From: Aromatoleum anaerobium
GTDB lineage: Bacteria > Pseudomonadota > Gammaproteobacteria > Burkholderiales > Rhodocyclaceae
Length of the DNA stretch: 64,000 nucleotides
Direction: 5' to 3'
Assembly: GCF_012910705.2 (NCBI RefSeq)
Contig: NZ_WTVG02000001.1
Span: 1-64,000, forward strand
Position 1 is the first letter of the stretch. Each line of letters starts with the position of its first letter. The notes beneath the pieces are model-generated. The model did not search any database. It was not told the origin of the DNA and worked only from the letters and a program-made list of their open reading frames with translations. The translations under genes and the position numbers were made by a program. Positions 25,659 to 36,923 of the stretch are shown piece after piece.

Positions 25659-25926
25659 GCAGACCGGCCAGTTCAGGCGCGACTACAAGCGCGAAGCCAA
25701 GGGCCCGCATCGGCAAACATTGCAAAGCGATTTCGTCACCATCGTCACAACCCTGGCGAATGACCAGCCACTGGCCGAGAAGCACCATGACCATTCGCTC
25801 AGCGGGGACTGGAAGGACCACCGGGATTGCCACGTCAGGCCGGACCTGGTCCTGATCTACAGAAAACCGGACGACAGCGTGCTGCAGCTCGTCCGTCTCG
25901 GCTCGCACAGCGAACTCGGCCTGTGA
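25645..25926 (+). CDS. YafQ/RelE-family mRNA interferase toxin
   Basis: 93 residues. It reads as YafQ: MRTIEQTGQFRRDYKREAKG, HHDHSLSGDWKDHRDCHVRP, DLVLIYRK, then LVRLGSHSELGL. The histidine near the C-terminus (GSHSEL) and the HALSGxWKDxRECH-like block are the family's catalytic and substrate residues. It is coupled to the antitoxin. Toxin-antitoxin pairs next to tnpR are common in Tn3-family transposons and may tie the element to its replicon. Confidence 0.92.
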   Translation: MRTIEQTGQFRRDYKREAKGPHRQTLQSDFVTIVTTLANDQPLAEKHHDHSLSGDWKDHRDCHVRPDLVLIYRKPDDSVLQLVRLGSHSELGL

Positions 25927-26081
25927 CCGGTTGATTCCCTTTGGAGAGTGCTGCCGCGCCGCTTCGGCCCGTCGATGATCCCGGGTGGCGTTCTTGATCT
26001 GCATCATCTAAAAGACAACGTAGGTGGCCAGCATCCGAAAAGCAAGTAGGTACCAAACGGTAACCAATCAGGAGAAGAAGC

Positions 26082-26257
26082 ATGAACGATCGCGGCAAAC
26101 CCAGACCACCACCTCCCGAGGATTGTCCGCTCGAGCGCTACCTCAACGTCGTTTCGGGCGCCTGGGTGCCGCGCATCCTTTGGTATCTGCGCCTGGGGGC
26201 GCGCCGGTATGGCGACCTGAGGCGCGATTTGAAGTCGATATCGGGGAAGGTGCTAAC
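26082..26257 (+). pseudogene. 5' half of an HxlR-family regulator gene, split by an IS110 element
   Basis: The frame MNDRGKPRPPPPEDCPLERY, then YLNVVSGAWVPRILWYL and RRYGDLRRDLKSISGKVLT is the N-terminal half of an HxlR winged helix (CPLER and the GxW motif are diagnostic). A GGAGAAGAAG ribosome-binding site precedes the ATG. The reading is broken at the IS110-family element and resumes at 27801 with TEKLRALESDGLVVRRV. Confidence 0.88.
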
Positions 26258-27800
26258 GGTGATTGCGATGGCCGCCACCCCTGATGATGAAAGAGAATTC
26301 GGGGTGGAAGGAGGCGGGAAGAGGTCGCGCAATTTTTTGGCGGCTCGACCCCGCAAGCTAACGTGACCCGCCGAACTGACTCGTACCCCGGATTGCTTCC
26401 ATAGAGAGCGCACGTTAAACAGGCCGTCGGCGACTTGTCGCCTTCAGGCACTTTCAGTTCTGGCACCCGCCCCCTTCCACTGTTGAGTGTAATTCGACGG
26501 GAGATGGCATGGAACTGGTAGCGCTACACAAACGAGTCATCGGACTGGATGTGCATCAGGCGCAAATTACGGCCTGCGCGATCCTCGAAGAGGCCGACGG
26601 CACGACGCGTATCGAACAGCGGCAATTCGGTGCGTTCAAACGCGATCGGCGCGCACTGGCCGACTGGGCGGCATCGCTTGCTCCCGATCAGGTGGTGATG
26701 GAGAGCACGGGCATCTACTGGAAGAGCCCGTATGCCGCACTGGAAGCGGTGGGCATCCGTGGGCAAGTGGTCAATGCCCGGCACGTCAAGAATGTTCCCG
26801 GACGCAAGACCGATGTCGGCGATGCGCAATGGTTGGCGACGCTCTCGCGTGCCGGATTGCTGCGCGGTTCGTTCGTGCCGCCGGCACGGCTGCGTGAGTT
26901 GCGTCTGATTTCGCGGCAGCGGCAGAAACTGGTGGGTCTGCTGGCCTCCGAGAAGAACCGCCTGCACAAGGTGCTGACCGACGGCGGCATCCGCCTGGGC
27001 GTGGTGGTGAGCGATCTGCATGGTCAGTCGGCACGCGCCATGGTCAAGGCCATCATCGAAGGGCACTCGCCGAACGAGGTGCTGAAGTTCGCCAGTCGGC
27101 GACTCAAGGCCAGTCGCGAGGAAATCTTCGATGCCTTGCAGGGGGAACTGACCGACAGCCATCGCTTCGTGCTCGATGAACTGATGCACCATGTCGAGGA
27201 GATCGAGGCGCGCATTGCGCGCTTCGATGCGCGACTTCTGGATGGACTGCAGGACGAACGAAACGCGCTCGCCTTGCTGCAAACCCTGCCCGGCGTCGAT
27301 CTGATCGGCGCAGCCATGCTGCTGGTGGAAATTGGCACCGATATGGAGGCATTCGGCTGCGCGGATCGGCTGACGTCCTGGGTCGGCATCTGCCCGGGCA
27401 ACAATGAGTCGGCGGGCAAGCGCAAATCCGGACGCGTTCGCAAGGGCAACCTCTATGTCCGACGCCTGCTCTGCGAGTTCGCTCATGCCGCCAGCCGCAC
27501 CAAATCGGCCTTGCAGTCGAAGTTCCAGTCGCTCATCGTTCGCCGCGGCCACAAACGCGCCATCGTCGCCTTGGCACACAAGATTCTGCGCACCATCTAC
27601 TTCATGCTCAAACGTGGCGAACACTACCGGGATTCAGCCACCGACTATGAGGCGCTTTCCGTTCAACGCAACGCTCCACGCTGGATCAAGGCTCTGACTC
27701 GCTTCGGCTTCATTCGCGCAGCCGCCTGATTCACCCGCCCTTCCACCCCATGACCTTCAGCGGTCAGGCGCGCGCTCGTCTCGGATGTGGGCTCTTTCAC
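26258..27800 (+). mobile_element. IS110-family insertion sequence
   Basis: About 1.54 kb inside the HxlR gene. The left junction reads GTGCTAACG and the right junction ACGTTAACCG around the wing of HxlR, so the target was close to GCTAACCG. Ends were placed from the broken gene and are good to a few bases. Like other IS110 members it lacks obvious terminal inverted repeats, and the non-coding 5' part (about 250 bases) would hold the bridge RNA described for this family. Confidence 0.8.
26509..27729 (+). CDS. IS110-family DEDD transposase
   Basis: 406 residues, intact. The N-terminal RuvC-like DEDD domain is seen as VIGLDVHQAQITACAIL, VVMESTGIYWKSPYAAL and KTDVGDAQWLATL. The C-terminal Transposase_20 domain has LPGVDLIGAAMLLVEIG and the conserved serine in GICPGNNESAGKRKSG. 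IS110 enzymes are RNA-guided recombinases in the current view. It stops 70 bases before the right end. Confidence 0.95.
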   Translation: MELVALHKRVIGLDVHQAQITACAILEEADGTTRIEQRQFGAFKRDRRALADWAASLAPDQVVMESTGIYWKSPYAALEAVGIRGQVVNARHVKNVPGRKTDVGDAQWLATLSRAGLLRGSFVPPARLRELRLISRQRQKLVGLLASEKNRLHKVLTDGGIRLGVVVSDLHGQSARAMVKAIIEGHSPNEVLKFASRRLKASREEIFDALQGELTDSHRFVLDELMHHVEEIEARIARFDARLLDGLQDERNALALLQTLPGVDLIGAAMLLVEIGTDMEAFGCADRLTSWVGICPGNNESAGKRKSGRVRKGNLYVRRLLCEFAHAASRTKSALQSKFQSLIVRRGHKRAIVALAHKILRTIYFMLKRGEHYRDSATDYEALSVQRNAPRWIKALTRFGFIRAAA

Positions 27801-28017
27801 GTTAACCGAAAAGCTGCGTGCGCTTGAATCCGACGGGTTGGTCGTACGACGCGTGATCGACTCATCTCCACCGCAGGTCGAATATTCGCTCAGTCCGCGC
27901 GGAACCGCCTTCGAGCCTGTCTTTGAAGCCATGGTGAAGGTTTCGGCCGAGCTTGAGCGACTCGACGCAATCGAGGTGTCGGACCTACCGGTACTGGCCG
28001 ACAATGACGCGCCATAG
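27801..28017 (+). pseudogene. 3' half of the HxlR-family regulator gene
   Basis: Reads TEKLRALESDGLVVRRVIDS, then PPQVEYSLSPRGTAFEPV, which is the wing and C-terminal helix of HxlR regulators. With the 5' half at 26082-26257 it makes a gene of about 130 codons. It is not expressed as one protein unless the IS is lost. Confidence 0.85.
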
Positions 28018-28277
28018 AAGCTGTTCATCCCGCCCACGAGGGATACTTGGCAATGCCCCGCCAGCTTCCAGGGACGGAAGACGGTTCAACCCGTGCAGCG
28101 GTCGTGGGGCGGGCGCGCAGCATGGCCAGCGACCGGAGTGGGTCAATGGCGGACGAGAGGTTTAAATGGCGGCAGGTGAAGGAGCTAAGACGACCCCCTA
28201 TTCACCAGATGGCGCCTGGTGACACGACTGCTGGTTCTACGCCCAATAGTAGCGTTGAGACGCTTAACCAATAGAGC
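28018..28277. other. Intergenic stretch, no gene seen
   Basis: 260 bases between the HxlR fragment and the racemase gene, which converge on it. No protein-like frame, hairpin terminator or repeat stands out. Confidence 0.4.
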
Positions 28278-28991
28278 TCAAACGTTAGCTAACAAGACAG
28301 CCGTCAACGCCTGCTCTGCCGCTGCGGCAGCATGGATCGCCGTGGTGTCGAACAGCGGAACGCTCGCGTCCTGCTCGCGCACCAGCATCGAAATCTCCGT
28401 GCAGCCGAGGATGATGCCTTCCGCACCGCGCTCGACCAAGCGCTGCATCACGTCGCGATAGGCCTGACGTGAGGTCTCCTCGATGCGTCCCAGACAGAGC
28501 TCCTCGTAAATCACCCGATGCACGAGTCCGCGGTCGTCCGGCTCGGGGATCAGCACCTCGATGCCATGCTGCCCGACCAAGCGGCCACGATAGAAGTCCT
28601 GCTCCATCGTGAATCGCGTGCCGAGCAGACCGATGCGGGACAAGCCCGCCCCGCGAATGGCGGCCGCGGTCGGGTCGGCGATGTGCAGCAGCGGAATCTT
28701 CACGGCCGATTCGATGGCCGGCGCGACCTTGTGCATGGTGTTGGTACACAACACGACGAAATCCGCGCCGGCACGCTCGAGCGCCTGCGCGGCATCGGCG
28801 AGCAAGGCGCCGGCCGCATCCCAATCACCGCGGTGCTGCAGCCGCTCGATCTCGGCGAAATCGACGCTGTACAGCACGATCTTCGCCGAGTGCAGCCCGC
28901 CAAGCCGGGCTTTCACGGTTTCGTTGATCTGGCGGTAATAGGGGACGGTGGATTCCCAACTCATGCCGCCGAGGAGACCGATGGTTTTCAT
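28278..28991 (-). CDS. Aspartate/glutamate racemase family protein
   Basis: 237 residues from MKTIGLLGGMSWESTVPYYR. The two catalytic cysteines of cofactor-independent racemases are present in VVLCTNTMHKVA and GIILGCTEISMLV. This group (YgeA-like) racemises amino acids or decarboxylated acids; the substrate cannot be read from sequence. It is full length for the family. It converges with the disrupted HxlR gene. A GAGG element lies upstream of the ATG. Confidence 0.9.
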   Translation of the reverse strand: MKTIGLLGGMSWESTVPYYRQINETVKARLGGLHSAKIVLYSVDFAEIERLQHRGDWDAAGALLADAAQALERAGADFVVLCTNTMHKVAPAIESAVKIPLLHIADPTAAAIRGAGLSRIGLLGTRFTMEQDFYRGRLVGQHGIEVLIPEPDDRGLVHRVIYEELCLGRIEETSRQAYRDVMQRLVERGAEGIILGCTEISMLVREQDASVPLFDTTAIHAAAAAEQALTAVLLANV

Positions 28992-29287
28992 GAGGAGCTT
29001 GATTTGGGAGGATTCAGATGGCACATGATGACATGGCGATCATTACTGGTGATTGTGCGGTGGGTAACAGACGCTGCGCCCGTCCTCCATATTACGGAGT
29101 TCGACGTGTGGAAGAACAGGATTTCGCCAGAAAACGGGAGGGCTCCTGGGAGTGATCCGGTCATGTTCAAGTCGGGAGTGGCTTCGAGCGTGGTGTCTGG
29201 CCAGGGTGGAAGACTGATGCTCCGAAGCGCCCGTACCGCCACGATCGTCACCGCAAAGCGCAGACGCACCACCAAGTTCTCCGTCCG

Positions 29288-29947
29288 TCATTGCGGCGAC
29301 CGAGCGATGCCCGCGGCAACAAGCGCCGCAAGATCCGGCTCGCAGAAGTTCTCCGGCGTGGCATCGAGCTCGGAAATGCTGCGGGGAAAGGCGAAAAGGC
29401 AGGCATCGCTCGACGCGTATCCCATGAGTCGGGCGGTGTTCTTTGCGATCAGCTTGAACACGCGTTGGGCGGTGCGGTCAGTGAGTTGCTGCAGCCTTGC
29501 AAGCGAAACGATCGAAAGGTGAAACGGCGTACTCGTATCTCCTGCACTGGCTGCAAAGTTGAAACGCGCCGGTTTCATTTGCATGTCGTCGGCAATCACG
29601 ACGAAGCGCACGACAGTTCCGTCCCGTCGCCAGTCGATGCTGCCGATCAATGCATCGAGTAGTGGACGCGCATCCATGAGCCCGAATGTTGGCCGGAAAG
29701 GCTCGAGATCCATCTTGGTCGGGATCGTCACGATCGGTGGCGCAAGGCTGCCCTGCAGGCGCGCTACCAGTTTCGGAACAAAGCGTTGATCGGCGATCTC
29801 TTCGTGGATGTGAATGGCAACCGCCGTCGGACGCAAAGTGCGGCCGGCAGCATGGTCGTCGGCCAGACTGGATCCGGTAGCCAGGAACGACAGCAACATG
29901 CCCATCACAAGTCGGTTGCACCTTGTCGGCTTTGATTTCTTCGGCAT
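29288..29947 (-). CDS. Secreted archaemetzincin-like protein lacking the zinc site
   Basis: 219 residues with an N-terminal signal peptide (RLVMGMLLSFLATGSSLA). The C-terminal 70 residues recall archaemetzincins: a helix in the place of HExxHxxGxxH reads KLIAKNTARLMGYASSDACLF, followed by FPRSISELDATPENFCEPDL, close to the family's C-x-M/F-x-x-S-x-x-E-x-D ... F-C block. The histidines and glutamate of the zinc site are absent. If the relation is right this is a pseudoprotease exported to the periplasm. Similarity is judged by eye. Confidence 0.45.
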   Translation of the reverse strand: MPKKSKPTRCNRLVMGMLLSFLATGSSLADDHAAGRTLRPTAVAIHIHEEIADQRFVPKLVARLQGSLAPPIVTIPTKMDLEPFRPTFGLMDARPLLDALIGSIDWRRDGTVVRFVVIADDMQMKPARFNFAASAGDTSTPFHLSIVSLARLQQLTDRTAQRVFKLIAKNTARLMGYASSDACLFAFPRSISELDATPENFCEPDLAALVAAGIARSPQ

Positions 29948-29962
29948 AATCCGGAGCAGATC

Positions 29963-30103
29963 TTAATCGGCGGGCAACGCATGCAGCATAGCTACAATTT
30001 CGACCTCGTGCTCGGCCACCCCCGCCTTCTGCAGCAGGGCTCGGACATGACGACCGATGCACGCTGGGCAGCGGATGAGAGCCCCGAAGCGTGCGCGGCC
30101 CTA
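29963..30103 (-). pseudogene. C-terminal remnant of a carboxymuconolactone decarboxylase/AhpD-like gene
   Basis: Minus-strand reading RFGALIRCPACIGRHVRALL, then QKAGVAEHEVEIVAMLHALP with a stop at 29963. The CxxCxxxH motif is that of AhpD-type proteins. A stop codon lies upstream in the same frame and no start is present. A complete family member is at 43773-44120. The opposite strand is also open here, so the call is tentative. Confidence 0.4.
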
Positions 30104-30258
30104 TCCGTGCGTGCGCGTGAAACCGTCGAACGATTGACGAAGGAGCTTGCCGATCTGCAGCCATTGCCGGTGGAGGCAGAAGAAGTACCGGATGTGCTCG
30201 GCCGCGTTCAGGACCCGGAAGTTTCCATCCGACGCCTGCATCGTTTCGCGCGCTTGGT

Positions 30259-30296
30259 GGGGTCGTCTCAGAAAACGGAAAATAAAGCACGCTAAG
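30259..30296 (+). repeat. Tn21-type 38-bp terminal inverted repeat
   Basis: Begins GGGGTCGTCTCAGAAAACGG and ends AAAATAAAGCACGCTAAG, which as I recall is identical to the Tn21 end. It reads inward to the right and abuts the stop codon of a Tn21-type tnpA fragment, as in Tn21. Confidence 0.93.
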
Positions 30297-30471
30297 CCGG
30301 TTGCAGCGGCCGTAGCGTCCTGAACTTGCCCGCGCCGATCTTGGCGCTGCTGCGCCAGAGGTAATCGCCCGTCAGGTTGATGTGCTCCCAGCCCAGCGGC
30401 GACAGGTATTGCAGCAAAGCGACATCGTGACCGTTGATAGCCTTCGTAGCCCACTCCAGATAGACCGTGTT
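30292..30471 (-). pseudogene. tnpA: C-terminal fragment of Tn21-type transposase
   Basis: Minus strand: [20 protein letters not shown], then [20 protein letters not shown] and [11 protein letters not shown], stop at 30292. This is the C-terminus of Tn21/Tn501 TnpA. It is cut at NTVYL by the IS91-family element; the upstream part continues at 32955 with AIVLWN. Confidence 0.92.
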
Positions 30472-30624
30472 GAACTAAACCGCTTGCGCGGTGGCAGGTG
30501 CGCGATGCACTGAACATCGCCATCTTGCTCGCCGACCACTCCTTTCGACCGGTTTTCCGAGCAATTTTCGTCGCCTGATCGATCCTGAAACCGGGAATGT
30601 TCCCGACATCTTCAGGAGACGATC

Positions 30625-31470
30625 ATGTCCGACTTACGCCAACGAATGGACCAGGCGATGGTGCTGCGCGGCTTCTCAAAGCGCACCCGCGAGTGCTACC
30701 TGCGCTGCGTGGCGGGGCTGGCGCGCCACTACCATTGCCCGCCGGATCGGCTCGACGCGGCCCAGATCCAGGCCTATCTGCTGTACCTGATCGAGGAGCG
30801 CAAGCTCGCCTACGCCTCGGTCAATCAGGCCAATTGCGCGATTCGCTTCCTGTTCGCGCGGGTGCTCGGGCGCGAATCGGGGGTTTTCGAGATTCCGATG
30901 GCCAAGGTGCCCAAGCGGCTACCCCAGATCCTCACCCGCGAGGAAGTGGTGCGGCTGCTGGCGGCGGCCCGCAACGAACGCGCCCGCACCGTGCTGACGA
31001 CGGCCTATGCGGCCGGTTTGCGGGTGTCCGAGCTTTGCGCGCTGGAACTCTCCGATATCGAGTCGGCCTCGGATCGGATGTGCCTGAAGGTGCGGCAGGC
31101 CAAGGGCGGCAAGGACCGCTACACGCTGCTCAGCCCGCGGCTGCTCGAAGTCCTGCGCCATTACTGGCGCCTGTACCGGCCGGGGCGCTGGCTGTTTCCG
31201 AACAGCGCCGGCGACGGACCGATGGGCGTGGAAACGGCCCAGCGCATGTACTGGGCCGCCCGCGATGCGGCCGGGATCGCTCCGGGCGGTGGCATCCATT
31301 CGCTGCGCCACGCCTTCGCCACCCATCTGCTCGAAGCCGGCGTCGATCTGCCGACCCTCCAGCGCCTGCTCGGACACGGCCACGTCACCACGACGATGCG
31401 CTACCTGCATCTGGCGCGCTCACGCCTGACCGGCACGACCTCGCCGCTCGAACTGCTCGACCCGCGCTGA
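30625..31470 (+). CDS. Tyrosine recombinase of the IS91-family element
   Basis: 281 residues starting MSDLRQRMDQAMVLRGFSKR. The SAM-like N-terminal domain occupies residues 1-90. The catalytic set is visible: R in AAGLRVSELCAL, HxxR in GIHSLRHAFATHLLE, and Y in TTTMRYLHLARS. It is followed after 7 bases by the transposase. Such recombinases accompany many IS91-type transposases and their role there is not settled. Confidence 0.93.
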   Translation: MSDLRQRMDQAMVLRGFSKRTRECYLRCVAGLARHYHCPPDRLDAAQIQAYLLYLIEERKLAYASVNQANCAIRFLFARVLGRESGVFEIPMAKVPKRLPQILTREEVVRLLAAARNERARTVLTTAYAAGLRVSELCALELSDIESASDRMCLKVRQAKGGKDRYTLLSPRLLEVLRHYWRLYRPGRWLFPNSAGDGPMGVETAQRMYWAARDAAGIAPGGGIHSLRHAFATHLLEAGVDLPTLQRLLGHGHVTTTMRYLHLARSRLTGTTSPLELLDPR

Positions 31471-31477
31471 GCGCCCG

Positions 31478-32626
31478 ATGCGCCCGGCCGGCCTGGCCGA
31501 GGTGCTCGACGCCTTCGGCCCGGCCTATCTCGCCACCCGGCCACTGCCGCGCGGCGGCGCGAAGGTCTGGCGGGCGATTTGCGTCTGCCGCACCGCGGCC
31601 CTCGGCGGGCATCTGGAAGCCTGCGACGCATGCGGGCAGCGCCGCCACGTCTATCATTCGTGCCGCAACCGCCACTGTCCGCAATGCCAGACACGGGCGA
31701 AGGAAGCCTGGCTCGCCGCCCGGCGCCGGGAAGTGCTGCCGGTACCGTACTTTCACCTCGTCTTCACGCTGCCGCACGCGCTCAACGGTCTGATCGCCGC
31801 CCGCCCGAGAGCGCTTTATGAACTCCTCTTCGCCAGCGTCGCCGCGACGCTCACCGAGTTCGCCGCCAGCGCCCGCCACCTGGGCGGCCGGCCGGCCTTC
31901 TCGCTCGTGCTGCACACCTGGACGCAGGATCTGCGCCGCCACGTTCACGTCCATGCCCTCGTTGCCGGCGGCGCGCTGACGGCGGACGGGGCATGGATCC
32001 GGCCGAAGAAGGGCTTCCTGTTTCCGGTGCGTGCGCTCTCGCGCGTCTTCCGCGGCAAGTTCGTCGCCGGCCTCGACGGCCTGCGCCAGGGCGGACGCTG
32101 GCCGGCCGGTGCCGACTGGACGCACCTCAAGGCGCGGCTCTACGCCCACGACTGGGTGGTCTACGCCAAACAGCCGCTCGGCGGCCCCGAAGCCGTCCTC
32201 GAGTACCTGGGTCGCTACACGCACCGGGTCGCCATCTCGAACGAGCGCATCGTCGGCATCGACGGCGATGAAGTCGCCTTCCGCGTGCGGGCCGATGCCG
32301 GCAGCGGCAAGAAGCGGACGCTGCGGCTGCCGGGCGGCGAGTTCATCGAGCGGTTCTTGCTGCATGTGCTGCCCCCCGGGTTCAAGCGCATTCGCCATTA
32401 CGGGCTACTCTCGCCGGCATGCAAGCGATCCGGACTGGCGGCCGCGCGGACCGCGCTCGACGTGCCGGCGCCGTCACCGATCGCCGCCGAATCGGTCGCC
32501 GATTTCCTGCGCCGCGTGGCGCGCATCGAGCACGAGCGCTGTCCCTGCTGCAGCAGCGGACAGATGCACGTGGTGGCCGTCATCCCGCCGGCGCCGCGGG
32601 CGCTTCACTTGCGAGGCCCTCCGTGA
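31478..32626 (+). CDS. IS91-family HUH transposase
   Basis: 382 residues. The N-terminal zinc-binding region is CDACGQRRHVYHSCRNRHCP. The HUH motif is in RHVHVHALVAGGAL, and the catalytic tyrosine region is EYLGRYTHRVAISNERI. A second Cys pair (CPCCSSGQM) closes the C-terminus. The frame looks intact. IS91 enzymes nick at oriIS and move by rolling-circle replication. Confidence 0.95.
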   Translation: MRPAGLAEVLDAFGPAYLATRPLPRGGAKVWRAICVCRTAALGGHLEACDACGQRRHVYHSCRNRHCPQCQTRAKEAWLAARRREVLPVPYFHLVFTLPHALNGLIAARPRALYELLFASVAATLTEFAASARHLGGRPAFSLVLHTWTQDLRRHVHVHALVAGGALTADGAWIRPKKGFLFPVRALSRVFRGKFVAGLDGLRQGGRWPAGADWTHLKARLYAHDWVVYAKQPLGGPEAVLEYLGRYTHRVAISNERIVGIDGDEVAFRVRADAGSGKKRTLRLPGGEFIERFLLHVLPPGFKRIRHYGLLSPACKRSGLAAARTALDVPAPSPIAAESVADFLRRVARIEHERCPCCSSGQMHVVAVIPPAPRALHLRGPP

Positions 32627-32810
32627 GGACGGCGGCAGGCCCACCGCCGATTCAACTTCCGGGCGCGCCGGCGTGCGCTCGCGGCGGCACTCGCCCTGAC
32701 CTCGGCGCGGCATTTCCTGTCCGGCCTTGCCGTCACGACGTCCGTTCGACGGCTGCCGCTGCCCGAGGCCAGATTGCCCGCCTCGCATGCCCGAAAGATC
32801 GCTCGCCGCA

Positions 32811-32954
32811 TGCCAAAGGATTGACGCCGCAGCTTCGCCGCTTACAATCCCCATAGCATCCGCCGTCGCGGCGGTTCAGTCCAACGAGGTTTATCCGCCG
32901 CTATGCCGCCTTGCCTTCCTCCCACTTTGCCGCTGCGGCGGATAAACGCTATTC
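32811..32954 (+). repeat. oriIS-side end of the IS91-family element, repeated at 53.7 kb
   Basis: This 144-base tail contains CGCCGCAGC...GCTTACAATCCCC and closes with GCTGCGGCGGATAAACGCTA. It recurs in inverted orientation at 53681-53823 with a handful of changes and a small indel. The stretch 32627-32810 before it is non-coding GC-rich DNA within the element. Confidence 0.85.
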
Positions 32955-33324
32955 GTTCCACAGCACGATGGCGGCCGTCACCAAGTTGAGGCCGCTGGCC
33001 CGGTAGCGCTGCTGCTCGAAGCTGCGGTCGCGGATTTCGCCCAGACGGTTGAAGAACACGGCGCAGGCCAGCGCGTTGCGTGCCTCGCCCTTGTTCAGCC
33101 CGGCATGCACGCGGCGGCGCAGCTCGACGCTTTGCAGCCAGTCCAGAATGAACAGCGTGCGCTCGATGCGCCCCAGCTCGCGCAGGGCCACGGCCAGGCC
33201 GTTCTGGCGCGGGTAGCTGCCGAGCTTTCTGAGCATCACCGGCGCCGACTCGGATGATCGAACGCATGTCGCTCACCATCGCCTCGAAACAGCTCGCATC
33301 GTTCCAGCGCCGAAACTGCAGCAT
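32955..33324 (-). pseudogene. tnpA: Internal fragment of Tn21-type transposase
   Basis: Minus-strand reading: [20 protein letters not shown], then a frameshift near 33,235, then [20 protein letters not shown] and [14 protein letters not shown] up to the IS91 insertion. It belongs to the same tnpA as 30292-30471. The upstream part of the gene is missing, cut near 33,328. Confidence 0.88.
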
Positions 33325-33416
33325 TTGACAGATGAACCGGGATTACCTAAACACGAGCCTGCTGCTCTAGCCCGAAGCTCCTGTCCCGGGGAGCTGGAGG
33401 ATTGATGCGCTGCGGA

Positions 33417-33869
33417 TTAGTGATAGCCGATGCCCATCACGTAATCGCGCAGGAGCGTCCCTTCGTACTCCTCTTCGGCCATCAACGCCCGCAATGCGTC
33501 ACGGGCGTTGATGACTCCTACCGGCGTGTAATTCTCGTCGACGACCGGGATGTGCACGAAGCCGCGTTGCTGCATCATCGACAAGACATCGGGTAAGCAG
33601 TCGGTCGGGTGGCAGGAGGTGACCTCCTGAGTCATTACGTCAGCAGCCCGGGTCCTGCAAGCGTTGCCGCAACATCCGCCGATCAGCCGGACTATGTTCG
33701 TTTTCGTGATGACTCCCGCCATTGCCCCATCGGGACCACAAACGACGACAAGGCTGATCTGCGTGTCCGCAAGCAGCTTCGCGATGTCCATGAGTAAGGC
33801 ATCGACACCGACGATTACCAGGCGCGAACGTGCAACGTCTCCTATGCTGCTGACCAGCTTCGTATTCAT
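33417..33869 (-). CDS. Tandem CBS-domain protein
   Basis: 150 residues with two CBS motifs: MDIAKLLADTQISLVVVCGP with GVITKTNIVRLI, and SCHPTDCLPDVLSMMQQRGF with PVGVINARDALRAL. Stand-alone CBS pairs bind adenine nucleotides and often sense energy charge. It points left, 187 bases after the acnA stop, and may be the last member of the sdh-acn transcription unit. Cysteine-rich loop GGCCGNACRT is unusual between the domains. Confidence 0.9.
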   Translation of the reverse strand: MNTKLVSSIGDVARSRLVIVGVDALLMDIAKLLADTQISLVVVCGPDGAMAGVITKTNIVRLIGGCCGNACRTRAADVMTQEVTSCHPTDCLPDVLSMMQQRGFVHIPVVDENYTPVGVINARDALRALMAEEEYEGTLLRDYVMGIGYH

Positions 33870-34056
33870 GACCCTTACTTCTCCTATTCAGGGCAAATCC
33901 TATTAAATTGCTTGCATCTTCGGCCAGGAGACACGACCGCCGCGCAGGAGGCAATGGCTGCAAGGGACTGCAGGCATGCCCGAAGAGCGCGATCGCATGC
34001 GCGACGCGGTGAAGAGCCACGGCAGTCCGGGCCGGGAAAGACTTCCCGGCTCTGCC

Positions 34057-36900
<2,844 letters not shown>

Positions 36901-36923
36901 TCATGCCGACCCCCGCCTGATGT

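Larger units (their letters stand above)
30472..32954 (+). mobile_element. IS91-family element with a tyrosine recombinase gene
   Basis: About 2.48 kb inserted in a Tn21-type tnpA. The right side abuts GAAC (read on the minus strand at 32955-32958), the IS91 target tetranucleotide that adjoins the oriIS end. There is no target duplication, as expected for rolling-circle transposition. It carries two genes, an integrase-like recombinase and the HUH transposase. The last 144 bases recur inverted at 53681-53823. Confidence 0.88.

Noticed and set aside
30050..30295. Plus-strand frame (MTTDARWAADESPEACAALS ...) next to the Tn21 end
   Set aside because: It is open and fairly protein-like, but it runs into the inverted repeat and the opposite strand shows a CxxCxxxH AhpD-like remnant. 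I could not decide for it.
32842..33324. 160-codon minus-strand gene beside the IS91 element
   Set aside because: Its first part is Tn21-type TnpA before a frameshift and the rest is out-of-frame; it is a transposase fragment.
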